DNA from: Henckelia pumila
Taxonomy: Eukaryota; Streptophyta; Magnoliopsida; Lamiales; Gesneriaceae
Assembly: GCF_033568475.1 (NCBI RefSeq)
Contig: NC_133123.1
Location: 3,162,001 to 3,226,000, forward strand
Length of the DNA stretch: 64,000 bases
Direction of reading: 5' to 3'
Shown here: positions 33,852 through 47,279 of the stretch, piece by piece
Layout of the letters: each line of letters starts with the position of its first letter
Position numbering within the stretch: position 1 is the first letter of the stretch
The notes under the pieces: generated by a model
What the model saw: the letters and a program-made list of their open reading frames with translations, nothing else
Databases searched by the model: none
Told to the model about the DNA's origin: nothing
Position numbers and translations under genes: made by a program

Positions 33852-36691
33852 TCAAATGTGGTACGTATCTACTTTGCTTCGCAAGCAAATGTAAGCAAAG
33901 AACCTGTAAACCAGTGCCATCCCCAACAAAATCCAAACTTCTTGTAATCCGCCATCCAAGTTCACCGTGTCAAATGACGGCGAACTCTGCAATCTTCGGC
34001 AACCGACCCTGCTTTCGCAATCGTACAACTGATCCCCCGAGTACTGCACCTTCAGCAGCAGCCTGAAGCCGTAGTACATGAAAGACACGTGCTTGAGCCA
34101 TCGCATGAATTTCGGTATGTGCTGCATCGCATGAAGTAATTGATTGAGACTTGTGAGTTCCAGATCATATATGGGTAATCAATTGGTTGTGCCATGCACA
34201 AGTTTTGAACGTTTGCTCATTCAAATTTTACTACCTGAACATAATAGCCACCTGTGAGAAGAAACAACATTAATACAAGGGAAGCAACCATCCCTGCCCT
34301 TTTGATGCTCATTACTGCAGCTCCAAATAGTTCTCCTGCTCCCTATTCACCCTCATTATACATCAAAATTTAGCATAGGAAATGGTCGAAATTTTAACAA
34401 ATAATTGCTGGATTAAGAAAATGTTTGTTTTTTGACTTACTTGACTGGTTACAGCTATCAGTAGTATTGCAGCTAAGGTGAAGGAGAAGCATTCCACTGT
34501 TCTCTTGAATCCAGCCATGAAATACAAAATGGACATGAAGCAAGTTGGATACAGAATGTGGGCTAACATGTCACTTAACGTGCTGCAAGCATAGTAAACA
34601 CTCAATCTGTACATGTCTGCCTTTCTTTCTTTCACCAAATATATCTTCTCAAATGGGAAGACGTAAACTGCCCCGAATATGGATGAAGAAGTCCAGAAAA
34701 TACAGATGTAGAACAGCAAACCAATCTGCAGTTGGATGCAAAAATACGTTTTTTGTTTAAGATAAAAGGGTGAATTTATAACTGGATATATACAGAGGAT
34801 GAAGAACGCTGACGCAACCTGATCTCTGAGTTGAGCCTCTGTTGCAGTATTGGATTTCCACCAAAGAAGGCCTAGAAGAAAAGCCACTCCAAATGCCTGA
34901 AGTAGCCGAAGATGATCAAAATAATCTCTCCATCTCTCTTTAAATGTTCTCTTGAATATTATCCTGAACTGTTCACACCAAGTCAAGGTCCAATCTTTCT
35001 TCACTTGAATAGCTAACTGAAGACGCTCTGGAGCCTTTGGCATCCGATGTATCTCTTCCATTTCTTTTGGCTCCAATAAAACTTTGTACTTGAGTTGCAG
35101 ATACTGTCATAAGACAACTGTTACTAGAAAATAGTTGGAACATAAAGGGAAAAGCTCTGAAAAATGTCTGGAAACAGATGCGAGTTCACGCTCACTCTTA
35201 TAACAAGTTTTTCGTATTCTTGACTCCCCTGAGATGCCAACAGTTCATCTGGAACCTTGATGTCATTCACTTGTCCTGTTGCTAAATCCAGCAAGAATTC
35301 TGAAGGGTTCATTGCTATCTCAGGAGTAAATGTTAACGATGAAAAATACTGCATCGAATCTCTGCCCTTCCCATAGTAGATCGGATACCCTTCTGATATC
35401 AGCAACACCTTGTCGAACATGTGAAACATCCGGCTTGAAGGTTGATGGATAGTTATAATAACTGTCCTTCCTGCCTATTGGTTCGAAATGATTAAGTAAA
35501 ACTTTATGTTAGTAATTTTGCGGGTTCGTTATTTCATCATAGGATCATTACAAAAACAGTTGAAGATGGACGCTCTGTAGAGTATGTTATGTACCTTTGC
35601 TAGATCTTGAAGCATTTGGAGTAGTTTTGTAGCTGAAGTTGAATCAAGGCCTGAAGTTGGTTCGTCAAGCAACAACAATGAAGGATCTACCAGTATTTCA
35701 TGCCCGATACTGGTTCGCTTCCTTTCTCCACCAGATATCCCTTTAACAAAACCGCCACCAATTCTTGTACCAAGACATCTACAAACAGTTGCGATTGATA
35801 TAATCATTTTCAGTGCATCTCAAGAAAGATCAGGATGAAATTGAGACATACCTATCAAGGCCTAACTGCTTTACAATCATCGCTACTCTTTGGTACTTTT
35901 GATGATGACTCATGGTGCTAGGAAGTCTCAAGAAAGCTGCAAAAACCAATGTTTCTTTCACTGTCAATTGTGGGAAAAGTACATCATCTTGTGTCACAAA
36001 ACCAATCCTGCAAAAAACGAGAAAACATCGGCTGAACTGAATACGATTCTTGATTCTCCTCTTGCTAATTCTTTCAGAGAGAAATCAGTTCAAACAACAG
36101 CTGATTTTTAAGTTTACCTCCTCTTTAGAGCTGGATTATACAAGATATCATTGTAAGTAACAGTTCCTTTAACATTTTCCCTCAGTCTGCCGCCTAATAT
36201 CTTTAACAAAGTAGTTTTTCCACTTCCAGAAGGCCCCATCAGAGCTAGGATCTCCCCGGGGCCAACGCTTCCCGTTATTCCTTTCAATATATGCTTGTAT
36301 CTATCTTGTTCACTTTTCGAACGGAAGCTTAACTTGGACACAACAGCCTTGACTGGATTAACAGAAGAAGGATTCTGAATTTTTACCTTAAACTGAACAC
36401 CTGAGAACTTCAGGAAAAAATAAAAAGTATTAAATGATTCATCTTAGTAACCAATCACAAACAATTTTCAGAACAGCGGGGAAAAAAAGAACTTAAAAGA
36501 CTAAGAATTGCCTTGAGAAAAATGGGGATGGTCCTTTCTAGTCTTGTGCTCGACATTTCTTCATCGATATCGATTTCTGAACTATTTTTTCTATGACAAG
36601 TTTGAGTGGTGAACGCCGAGTTCTGCATGGAAATCATGGTTGGAGGGGCAAGTGACAAATCTTCGATTTCGTTTTGTATCTGAGTTTCCAT
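33852..36691 (-). CDS. ABCG26: ABC transporter G family, ABCG26-type half transporter
   Basis: Nine minus-strand exons: 36691-36512, 36407-36118, 36007-35852, 35778-35595, 35474-35196, 35103-34819, 34725-34441, 34342-34235 and 34121-33852, giving 678 codons plus a stop. After a polar N-terminus, the nucleotide-binding domain has Walker A (GPSGSGKTT, about residue 118), the signature SGGERKR and Walker B ([12 protein letters not shown]), then the H-loop (IITIHQPSS). The membrane domain follows, with about six hydrophobic segments. It ends with a Cys-containing loop (CESRVGC) and a last helix. Intron 1 is GC-AG (CTCAAG|GCAATT). In Arabidopsis ABCG26 (At3g13220) exports sporopollenin precursors from the tapetum to pollen exine. 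I infer the same role from close similarity through the C-terminus; ABCGs act as dimers in the plasma membrane. Confidence 0.93.
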
Positions 36692-36751
36692 TTGATCTTC
36701 TAGCAGTATTCATTCATAAAACAGCTATACTTGAGCTAACGAAATAAATGT

Positions 36752-36759
36752 TTTTTATA
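36752..36759 (-). promoter_or_regulatory. TATA-like box of ABCG26
   Basis: TATAAAAA on the minus strand, about 60 bp before the ATG. It would imply a short 5' UTR. A candidate only. Confidence 0.4.
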
Positions 36760-37513
36760 CAGTAAACTAAACTGTAACAGACCAAAATCCTGCCTAGATA
36801 TCGTGAGAAATAACGAAAACTGTTGAGCAGCAAGCTTTCTATGGCCAACTACAGAGTTAGATGACTTGTTTTTTAGTTACCCATAAACACATTTTTTGGC
36901 AACAATTTGACTTTGATTCCATTGAAAGAATTACTAGTGAAAAGTTAAAATGAACAATACTCCTTTACAAAAACTGTTTTACAGAACTAAAAGCTAAAGA
37001 TAATATCCATATGGAAAACATATCAAACCTTTATTTCATAGAAACATTAAAGCACAGCTCAATTATAGTTAGCGACATATAAAATATAAGTACTAATCCT
37101 TAATGAAGACCAATTTGTTCAAAAGGACGAAGAATAAATCAACTGGTGATCATTAAAATCCATGGTGATGGGTTCGTTGAATTGAAACGTAAGCAAATAA
37201 ATGAATACCCATTGCATTGGTCGATATATATAATATACATTTTGATTGCAGTTTCATTAAATTTTGAGAGCAATATTATAATAAGCATCTCTTTTCTTTT
37301 CTTTTTTAAATTATGTACAGAAGTCATGAACCCTTTATTATTACACACCTATATTGAAATTGAAATTTCATTTGATCAAATAATAAATAATTGGAAGTAC
37401 TTCTAATCTTAGTCCAACGATACGAATGCTAAAAATCGAAAAAGAAAAAGGCAAACTGTATGTACAATGCGAATAATATTAGGAGGACTTTGCATGCATG
37501 GAATACTGAATGG
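36760..37513. other. spacer between OPT 3' end and ABCG26 promoter
   Basis: AT-rich, with no gene seen. The two flanking genes are in tandem on the minus strand, so this holds the distal ABCG26 promoter and the 3' UTR of the transporter gene. Confidence 0.5.
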
Positions 37514-40411
37514 TTAATGAACAGGACATCCTTTAGCGACGACACCAGGAGCAGTGGGGCATGAGGCCAACGGACAGTGATCATCGGCGTCAAGTCCCCA
37601 CCATTCCGGCCCATTAACGTCGTACGACTGCAGCGTAAAGAACAGCAACACGCCCATGAATGCGATCCCGGCATTCAGAGCAGCAGCCAAGATGTATGCA
37701 TGCCTAGCCCACCATTTCTTGTGCACCCTGAAGATGTATATGTTGAAGAAGATTCCAGCAATACCCCACATGATGTAGTTCACCGCCCTCGCGGGCGGCA
37801 TACTCATCGTAGCTCCCAAGATGAGGGGAGCGTTGATTAGCCTGATCCACTTCTTCTCGGGGAATTTCAGCGTCAACAGGTAGATTGGCACGGGTGCTAG
37901 TGCACCGGCTACGAACCACCAGTTCATTGCTCCGTAAACTCCGTGGCTAGTGAACATTCGGAGGGGTCCGATGACTCCCCATATGATGGAAGCGTTGTAG
38001 AACACGTCGTCGCCAGGGCAAGTCCACGGGCTACCGTCTGGAAGCAGAGAAGGGTCGCAGATGTGCTCGATCGACGTCAGGAGCCACCAAGATGTGTTGA
38101 AGCACACGCATGATGCAACTACGGTTCCTGCCAACTGCCATTTCGAAAAGAGATCAGGTGGATAAGAGTTTTCGTCGATTCATGAGTTGTTTGTTGTTAC
38201 TTGTTAGTACAAAGTTTGTGTTTTTTTTTTACCTGAACGATGAACATGGATTTTGGAGGAATTTTCATGTAATGGCCTAGCTTGAAATCACTCAAGAACC
38301 CAAGTGCTTGTGTCATGCTAATGTAGCCGTAAGTCTTGAATGCAACATTTGCCAGAGGTCTTCCAGGGTAGAGATAACCGATAACCATCTCAGTTATAAT
38401 ATTTAGCCCAATTTGCTGCACAACATTAGCATAATGGAATGAGATTCTTTGCTATATTAAATAAAAGTTAACTTGTGGGGGATTTTGTAAGAGAATTCAA
38501 TGTACCTGATTTGTTGTGGCTTGTATGATTCCGACCGGCAAAGTGAAGAAGAAAGCCATTCCACAGGCCCCTATCAGCCCCCACCATGGGAGTTGGAGCT
38601 GCTTGTTAAAACCTTCACAAGCATACAGACTAAGGCAAAATACTGAAGCCAAAATGGCATAGAACCACCAGTTCGGTACTTGTTCGTAGTTCTGCTTCAT
38701 CAACCTCGTGTGCACATCCACTTTCCCGTGCAGGTTGTCCTTCGCCTTTGACCACATCGACCAAATCGTTCTGATTACATAAAGTTCGACTTAAGGTAAA
38801 CACAAGTGACAGAATCAGAAACCAACTTCAAAACAGAAATGTTAAAAGTTTTCTCACTTTCCATGGAAGAGTCCAACATGTGATATGGTAGCTGCCAGAC
38901 TCGCAAAGCCGAGGCCATAAGTGAAGGCAAAGAAAACACTAAGATACAGTTTGCTGTAACTTTGATAGCCACCCATGTCGAGGTCAAAAGTCAGGGGATT
39001 GAGCACGCGAGAGATGTTATAAGGCTTCCCGGAGTGATCAAAGGTGTGTGAAGAAAAGATTGGGAATTTTTGGGCGTCATAAGCATTAAACCAATATATC
39101 AATGGGGTCATGACATACATAACCAAGAAAAATCCAACAAGGGTGTTGATGATGGCGAATCCAGGAGCCGAGATGGGATTGCCTAAGAAGCTCACAATTG
39201 CAGACCAATCCAAGGAGAAGGAGCCGATTCCCAGACCGTGCAAACCAGAGCCGATTTGTTGAGCCCGTATGGAATTCGTCCAAATCAAACACACAATAGA
39301 GATGGCAGAAATTGAAGGGAAGAAATAGGCTGGGATTATGTAGTACGCAAAGCTCGCCACAAAGACCGCAAGAAAATATTGTTGCTTCGAAAGACCTCCC
39401 TTTGGTCTTTTTTCTTTTTCATGCAGTGCTCTAAAAAAGTGGCAAAGAACAGGTCAGATCAGATTCCTCTCTGTTAAATAAAATGAATGACATAAATGTA
39501 TATGTGTGTGTGTGTGTGTGCATATATAAACCACCTGAATAAAGACACAGCAATCATGTTTTCAGGCCACCACATGAAAGGGGAGTCCACCAAAATCTTC
39601 CTAAACAATCCAGCCCAGCCATATCCAAGCATCTGATCGATACAAATCCGAAACAAATTAACATCAGTTCAACATATATAGAACGAACCCCCGTTCATGC
39701 TAAAGGCAACATTAGTTACCTGCGTGGTTTGGACCAAAAGCCATGCGGCGAATGGATGGAGCTGACGGTGGTAAAAGGCCTTAACAATGGTAATGATACC
39801 GACAGCATAAACACCAGACGAACCGCAACTCGCGAATATAGTGATCAAGACATGCTCTTTAAGATGGAAAGGCCCTGGGTTCAAAGAAAACGACCATTTT
39901 GTCATCGGCACATGAAAAGTCCTTGTAGGCAGCACTCTTGCCATGAACTTTCCCATCGGGAGAGTGACAATCTGTGCAGTTACTGCAGAAATGTAGAGTT
40001 GGTTCTGTCTATAACCAAAGAACTGGTTTACAAAGGCCAGCAGTACACATGCGATTAGGCCAAGAAACCATGTCCTGAATGTCAGTGCCGGCGCTGTCGG
40101 ATCATCGGTTGCCGGTACTGTCAGCCTCACTTGCTCAATTGGGCAGTAATCTTCATCTGCATCTGCATCATTTGTACGTACAACATTACTATATTAGATT
40201 ATAGGCTATAGCTACCTCCTCAAACAACCAACACTAGCATGCATGAAACAATATCCTTATCTTCCGTCTTCCAGCATATAGGATTTGATCATTATAACAT
40301 AACATATAATGGATGGCATGATTAGAACATACCAGTCACTTGAAGATTTGTGTGATGCTTCTTGGGTGATTCGTCGCCTTGAGGGAGCGTGCCACCGTCG
40401 ACGCCGGCCAT
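37514..40411 (-). CDS. oligopeptide transporter (OPT family)
   Basis: Seven minus-strand exons: 40411-40333, 40162-39720, 39632-39535, 39430-38858, 38770-38506, 38415-38233 and 38134-37514, giving 753 codons plus a stop, the usual plant OPT length. The start is the ATG opening MAGVDGGT. A short acidic cytosolic N-terminus containing [14 protein letters not shown] precedes about 14-16 membrane segments. OPT marks include [38 protein letters not shown], the KIPPKSMF motif, [16 protein letters not shown] and the Cys-rich end [13 protein letters not shown]. OPTs are proton-coupled importers of tetra/pentapeptides, glutathione or metal chelates at the plasma membrane. I cannot assign the substrate. 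The nearest Arabidopsis group may be OPT1/OPT5. Confidence 0.93.
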
Positions 40412-40492
40412 TTCTTGCTTGATTTTCAAACAAATTAGAAAAGCGAACAGCCAATGTGAATCCCTCAAATATCCAATGATCCCTCAGCCTTG

Positions 40493-40500
40493 TTATATAG
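40493..40500 (-). promoter_or_regulatory. TATA-like box of the OPT gene
   Basis: CTATATAA on the minus strand, about 82 bp before the ATG, a suitable distance for a short leader. Confidence 0.5.
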
Positions 40501-41130
40501 TGTTTTTCACAACATACATAAGCGGTTCTTGTTGTTTTTGATTCTCCACCTCCTCCATTGATTATATTGTCACAAGTCATTTATTGGTTGTGAATTTCTT
40601 TTCTAAATATGGTAAATTGCTACCTATATTCAATGTTTGACCCCCCAAGAAAAACGGAATGAATTCTTTGAATACCATTATTCTGTTGGATGCATTTCAA
40701 AATTTCAAGATTCTTTTTTCTCTGAATCTTTGATTTGTTTGTTCACCATGTTTCCTTATTTGTAATTGTAGGCCAATAATCTTTCCTTATTTTGTACACC
40801 ATATAATGTATATTGCAGCCTGGCCTTTCCTTCTAATTATAATGATATAATTATCTATTAATATCATTCCTCTTCCATAATCATATAATTTACAAAAATA
40901 GATAGTCAAATCATTATAAATCCGCAAAATATTTCCCTACGATTCAATTAAAACCAACTAATTTAAAGCAAATCCAAAAACATATCACTAGCAAAATTCA
41001 AACGACAAAAAATGGCAAAACGTGATAAATAATAAGATTCACATACTGGAACTGAATTTGGATTCAAAATTGAACCAAGTGCAATCCTCTCTTACTTTTT
41101 ATCATCAACCACTAACATTTATTTCACTTA
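40501..41130. other. upstream region of the OPT gene
   Basis: Non-coding and AT-rich, with no recognisable transposon. The distal OPT promoter is expected here. Confidence 0.4.
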
Positions 41131-41560
41131 CGGTGTGTTTGGAACGTAGGATTTTTATGGGATTTGATGGGATTCGAAATTACAAATACCAGTGTTTGGT
41201 AAAATAGGATTTCGAAATAGAACTAGTATTTTATGGATTTTATGGGATTTCATTTAACTAAATGAAATTCTTATAAAATTGATCGGATTTCGTGAGATAT
41301 CATAGTATTTGATTTTTAAAATTTATAATAAATTTTTTAAAAATTATATTTATATAACTTAATTGTAGATTTCAAGTTTTCTTTGAAAATTTTACAAAAT
41401 ATCATTTATCTAAGAAATTATATTATCAATTCACTTACTATATTTTAAATTCTTACCCAACACCAAAACAAAATTTCAATTCCGCGAATTCCAAATTCAA
41501 ATCCAATTCTAAATCCAATTCCAATTTCAAATCCCATTTTTTATAAATCCAAACACATGA
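41131..41560. mobile_element. MITE, family C (Tourist-like ends)
   Basis: The left end GGTGTGTTTGGAACGTAGG (running on to ATGGGATTTGA) and the right end TCAAATCCC...AAATCCAAACACATG form an imperfect inverted repeat of about 30-35 bp. TTA lies immediately left (41128-41130) and again at 41564-41566. The interior is palindrome-rich and non-coding. Confidence 0.7.
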
Positions 41561-41660
41561 CTATTAGTACTTTTATTATAATCAAGAGTTGATGAAACTA
41601 TAAAGAGATAATCAAAATTAAATTCAAAATTTTTGTTTTAAATAAAAAATTTATTTTTAT

Positions 41661-42975
41661 AAAATAAGATTTTATGATATTTTTCATATTTTGTAAATTT
41701 CAGTTGGTGTTAGAAAGTCGAACCTATAAAATATTTCATATTTCATTTATATACATTAGATGGATTATAATTTTATATACTTTTCATATTAATTAACTAT
41801 TATTTAATATAAAAACATTTTATACGGACTGTATGCATTTAATGTAACATCAGTGATCTAAATTAGATTAACATTTTTTTATATTATATTATAACCTTTG
41901 AAATAATTTATCATATTTAACATAATAACTAAATAAGAACATTTGAAATAATTGCATTATTATGAGAAAATTATAAATTTGATAAAATAAGATTTTATGA
42001 TATTTTTCATGTTTTGTAAATTTCAGTTGGTGTTAGAAATTCGAACCTTTAAAGAGTTTCACACATGTGTAGATAGTAGATAGATTATAATTTTATATAC
42101 TTTTCATTTTAATTTTTTATTTAATATAAGAACATTTTATATTTACTGTGTGAGTTTAATGTAATCTCATCTTAACAAATTGTTAGTGATCTAAATTAGA
42201 TTAGCGTGTTTTTATATTATATTAGAACATTTGAAATAATTTATTATATTTAATATAAGAACATTTTATACTAATATAAGAACATTTGAAATAATTTCAT
42301 TATTATGAATAAATTATAAATTTGATAAAATAAGATTTTATGATAATTTTCATGTTTTGTAAATTACAGTTGGTGTTAGAAAATCGAATTTTTTTAACTT
42401 ATAAAGGATTTCATATATATATATATAGTAGATAGATTATAATTAATATATTTTTCATATTATTTTTTTATTATATTTAATATAAAAATATTTTATACTA
42501 ACTGTATGATTTAGTTTAACCATGTCTTAACAAACTGTTAGGCTATGTTTGGTTGGATTATTAATAATCCTTGTATAAATTTATCCTGCCTAATCTTACG
42601 TTCTTCTCACCATATTATTTATCCTTCTATTAATTATAATTTTATATAAATCAAATCATTAATTATTTATCTTACATCAATCAAATCATTGAATTTAAAT
42701 TACTATATTAACTCCTATAAATAATATTATTTATATTTTATTTATTATTAAAAGGATAAAATAATAATTTATCATTTTTATATATAATTTAATCAATCAA
42801 ATCAAATCAATTATAATCTATCAATCAAATCAAATATTACAATCACTATCATTTTTTATTTATTTTTTATTACAATACATTGCTTATCTATATATTATTT
42901 ATCACATCATCCGTACCAAACATAGCTTAGTGATTTAAATTAGATTAGCATTTTTTATATTATATTTTTCTACCT
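41661..42975. repeat. three tandem ~330-bp repeats, third one interrupted by a MITE
   Basis: Units begin at 41661, 41984 and 42327 with AAAATAAGATTTTATGAT, followed by TTTTGTAAATTTCAGTTGGTG or a close variant. Each ends with a segment like GTGATCTAAATTAGATTA. The third unit is split by the MITE at 42541-42926. The repeats are non-coding and diverged, so the amplification is not recent. Confidence 0.85.
42541..42926. mobile_element. Harbinger/Tourist-like MITE, family A, copy 2
   Basis: The ends GGCTATGTTTGGT and ACCAAACATAGC are inverted, with TTA on both sides (42538-42540 and 42927-42929). The empty-site sequence is preserved in the neighbouring tandem unit (TTGTTAGTGATC near 42.18 kb), with one TTA only. 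This confirms both boundaries and the 3-bp duplication. Confidence 0.92.
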
Positions 42976-43462
42976 TGCTATATCAATTTAAAAAATAACA
43001 AAATTTATTTTAACATTTAAAATTTTTTATTTTATATTTTTTGTATATAGAATACAAGTAGTGTATTTGTCAAATTTATAATAATTGGACAAATTTTTTT
43101 TATAAAAATAAACAAAATTTTAAATTTATAATATTTGAAATGATATTTAAATTTTTTCGCAACAAATCAAAACAAAACACCTGCAATTAATTTTTTTTTT
43201 TGAGATTTCAAACTTAATATGCAGAAAAAAAATAATCAAGAAGAAAAAATATTCATCGAAATATAATTTTTCCCTCCTAATATGTACAAATTAAAAATAA
43301 ATAAATAGTCAAAAGCAGCATGAAACAAATGTTATAAAAAAATCTACACACTCGTGACTATATACTATTTTAAAAAATAAAATGTTAAAAGAATTTGAAA
43401 AACAAAAAAACAACATATTTCTAGATCTTTGTTATTCTATATATCATGGTGATTTTTTGGTA

Positions 43463-43529
<67 letters not shown>

Positions 43530-43945
43530 ATAATTATTATTATTTTTATTATTGTTAATCAAATTTTGTATGAATATTTATTCCAATAAATACATTATTA
43601 TTTGACATTGTCAATTTGTCTCATGTGGGATTTATTTTGAGTAGCTCGATGTTCGTCATGATCCGTTGTATCTAAAGTTGCGAATCACATGGATATGAAA
43701 ATGTTGAATCTCAAGAATCTTCAAATTTTGACATGTGGTGGTGATAACAACTAGAAAAAATTCAACGATAAGTATTGTATCATGAAATTTTTCATCATTT
43801 TTATTTAATTTTTTTTCTAATATAATAAATTAGGTTTCATTGAGATCGTGTCATTTGTAATATAGGGATTTTGACTTTATTTTCGTTGTTAAATAACTTC
43901 AACAATTGAAATTCAAATCAACCTCATACTTACTTTCACTCTATA
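42976..43945. other. gene-free AT-rich stretch with ATT microsatellite
   Basis: Nothing coding. The main feature is the (ATT)n tract at about 43462-43556, some 30 units with minor interruptions at the right end. Confidence 0.6.
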
Positions 43946-44148
43946 GAGTGTTTAACTAAACTTATTAAAGAGTTTATAATTTGTTTTAGGAGCTTTTAAT
44001 CTGTCAGGTCTTATTTTAAAAATAATTCGTTAAAAAATTTGCATAACCTTATTTTAAACAACTTAAAAATGTAGACTTATTTGATATTATAAGATATTTC
44101 TGTTGCCAAAATTACCAAAAATAGTATAATAATATGAAGATAATAAAA

Positions 44149-44189
<41 letters not shown>

Positions 44190-44439
44190 CACAAAAAGTT
44201 TTAGAATTCTATCATAAATGTTTATATTAAAAAGTAAAATTAATTTTGTTTGAAATAAAAAATTATATTATTTTATATCTTAGTTTAATGTGAAAAATTA
44301 GCAGAGAGCATTTAAAAAAATATATAAGGATAATATAGGAAAGTAAGAGTTTAGTAAATTTTAAAAAAAACATCTTATAAGCAGTCAAACAACGTGTAGC
44401 ACCTAAAATCCAATCTATTAAATCACATGCATTAAATTA

Positions 44440-45180
44440 AATAAATATTATGATTATTATTTTTAAGTTTAATCGATTTAAAATTCTTTATCTTAATTAT
44501 TTGTTAATGAAATATTAATTATTTATTTAAATATTTTGTTGTACTAACTATTTAATTAATACTTTTAATTGCTTAAGTTTAATTGCCAAAATGATTTTTA
44601 TTGTGCAACTTATTTGTTTTAAATATTTTAAAGGTTTAAGTTTGCTTAATTAAATGATTTTAATTATTTAGTTTATTCGTTTAAATGATCCTAACTGTCC
44701 CACTCATTTATTTAAAATAATTTAAGTTTATTGGATAGTTATTTAAATGATTTTAACTGTTAAGCTTATTTATTTAAATATTTTTGGATGATCCAACTTA
44801 TTTGTTTTAAATAACTTAAGTTAGCGGTTAGTTATTTTAAATCATTTTAATGTCTAGCTTATTTATTTAAATGCTTTCAATTGTCCAAGTCTTTTTAAAG
44901 ATTTTTATTCTGCTTGTGTGTTTTATTTAAATGACTTTTAAACAATCATTTCGTTTATTTAAATTATTTTAATCGCTCAGTTTATTATTTAAACATTTTA
45001 TTTAACATTGTAACATCAAAATAACTAAAGTATTGATTTTAATTTCTAAGTTAGTGTTTAAATTTCCTCAAACGTTTATTTGTTTTTGTGATGCCTAAAT
45101 TCTATAAATTAAATTGCATGCCTAAATTAGTTTTAAGGTTTAAAATTCTAAAATTCATGGTAATTTAAATGATTTAAATC
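44440..45180. repeat. degenerate ~50-bp repeats in the solo LTR
   Basis: Many diverged units built on TTATTTAAAT...TTTTAA...GTTTA follow one another through the left part of the solo LTR. Confidence 0.5.
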
Positions 45181-47279
45181 TCCTTAAAATTTAATTTGTA
45201 TGATATTAAAAAAATTAATTGCTTAAATTGCTTGTATTGGGGACTTCCGGCTTCGGCGCGCGGCAAAGGCGGACACGGCAAGGAAAATCCTTCATTTTAA
45301 ATATAGATGACCTAAATTTCATGAGAGGTGAAGAAAATAAAATAAAATCTTTATTTTTAGATTTATCATTTAAGAAAAATCGCGTAAACACATTTTCGCG
45401 CGTAATTATTTAAAATTTCCAAATTAGCCTTTTTGGACCCGAACAAATGAAATTTCATTCTTGACATTTAAATTTAAATATTCTAGACTTAGAAATTTAA
45501 AATAGGGGCAATTCTACAAGCTAAAGTTTAATACTTAAACTAGCACCTTTATGTAGTACAAAAAAAAAACACTTTTAGACTTGCCCTACTCTCACACACT
45601 TACACCTATACATACATATACTTATTATAGCGCACCACAACTTAAACCCTAGCTCTTTAATTCCCATCTAGCCGCCACTCACCTCCATTTTTCCTCTCCC
45701 TCACGCTATTTCACATTTCCTCTCCTTGAAGCTCACGACCACTCCTTCCCCTTACCCTCTAGCCGCCGGCCGCCCCTCCCTGTCGTCCAGCCGCCGTGGA
45801 GGTACCATAGGAGGTGTGTCCAGCTGCTAGCCGTGGAGTTTGAGTGCCTAGCCGCCCCATTTCTCTTGTTCTTCTAAGTTGAGGCAAGAATTTCCCTTCT
45901 TGTTTTTTTTTTAAACCCAAGCATAGAATATAGAGTTCTTGATTCTTTTCTTGAGTTAGATTTTGAGCAGGTTTTTACATGTTATTATGTGTGTGTATGC
46001 ATCGGTTCCAGCAGGGTTTGGGCATGGGGTGATCCTTTTTGTGTAAATGCATTTTCTAGCTTACAATTTGAAGTTTTTGAGTAATTTCTTGCATCTAAAT
46101 GTAAAGTTTCATGGCTTGAACGAAAAATCAGAAGATTCCCTGTTGTGTTTGACCCTTGTTCATGTATGTTTGATTGTATTTAAGCCTCACATGGTGTTAG
46201 GCAAGTCACATTGTATTATGTTTTGAAATGTTGCGAAATGTATTGAGTTTGCGGCGTTTGAATCAAAATTTTTGTATGATTGGATGAATGGAGTTGAGGG
46301 GCTGCCATGGGGTGATCATGAGGTCAAACTTGTGTAATTGGATGTGTTTGAGGAAGGTTATAGGGCTGGTCATGGAGTAATTAGGTAGGGTGTCGGTTAG
46401 TAGAAGTTTTGAAGTCGTTGGGCTAGCGGTTTGGGCAAAAGGGAGAAGTAAGGTAGTGTCGGGCTAGAGCCTTGTCCAAGGGCCCTAGCTGGTCACCTAG
46501 GCATGTTTACTAGTTGTTCTCATGGATTTTTGAGGTGCCATAGGTTGAGAGATGAGCTCGGGAGTCCATAGTTGTAAGTTGTCCAAAACATAATTTTTTT
46601 CATCGAGTATTGTCTCAGGAAAATGGGTCTGATAGGGTTGGTTGCTGAGGTATGGACAGGGGTTACCTCTGATTTTATTAATGTATGTGATGTTAGGATC
46701 GTGTCGGTGTAAATTGGGCATAGTTTGAATAAGAATCGATTAAGTTATGTACGTTTTAAGTTGGAGTGTCGTGAGCAGATTTTTTCTATTGACTATGGGC
46801 TGTCCGGGAGTCTAGATTGTTGGGTTTGTTTGGGCCATTATAAAAATATAAATTCTGGTCATAGGAGTATTTTAAGGTGTGTTTGAGGTGCCGGTTCAAA
46901 CAGAAAGTCTTTTGAATTTTAATAAAATGGGTTATGGATTTTATGGGTTAACCGCTCGAGTTAGGCCCTTGTGAGCGTAAACTTAAGTGGAAGGAGAAAA
47001 ACCGTTAAGGTGAGAGTGCTCCCCTACACTCCAATCATCCATAAAATTCACGTCATGCCATCTTTTGAGTTTTTGTCATTTAAATTATTCAACGCCCATT
47101 TATTCGCGTGTGTGACTTCAAATTCATTTATAGTCTAGTCCCGAAGTCTTATTTAAAGAATGCTTGTAAATATAAATGTTGAAATAAGTTGAATGAAAGG
47201 AAAATTTAAAGAATGAAGTGGGTTGATTGTGACTTAGACGTGCAATGATGAGTCAGGGGATGCCCAGGGTCACTTGCCA

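Noticed and set aside
43462-43556. Possible CRISPR-like or satellite array
   Set aside because: A simple ATT microsatellite; there are no spacers and no longer unit.
45219-45413. 64-codon frame near a short GC-rich patch
   Set aside because: Lies inside the solo LTR and has no recognisable product.
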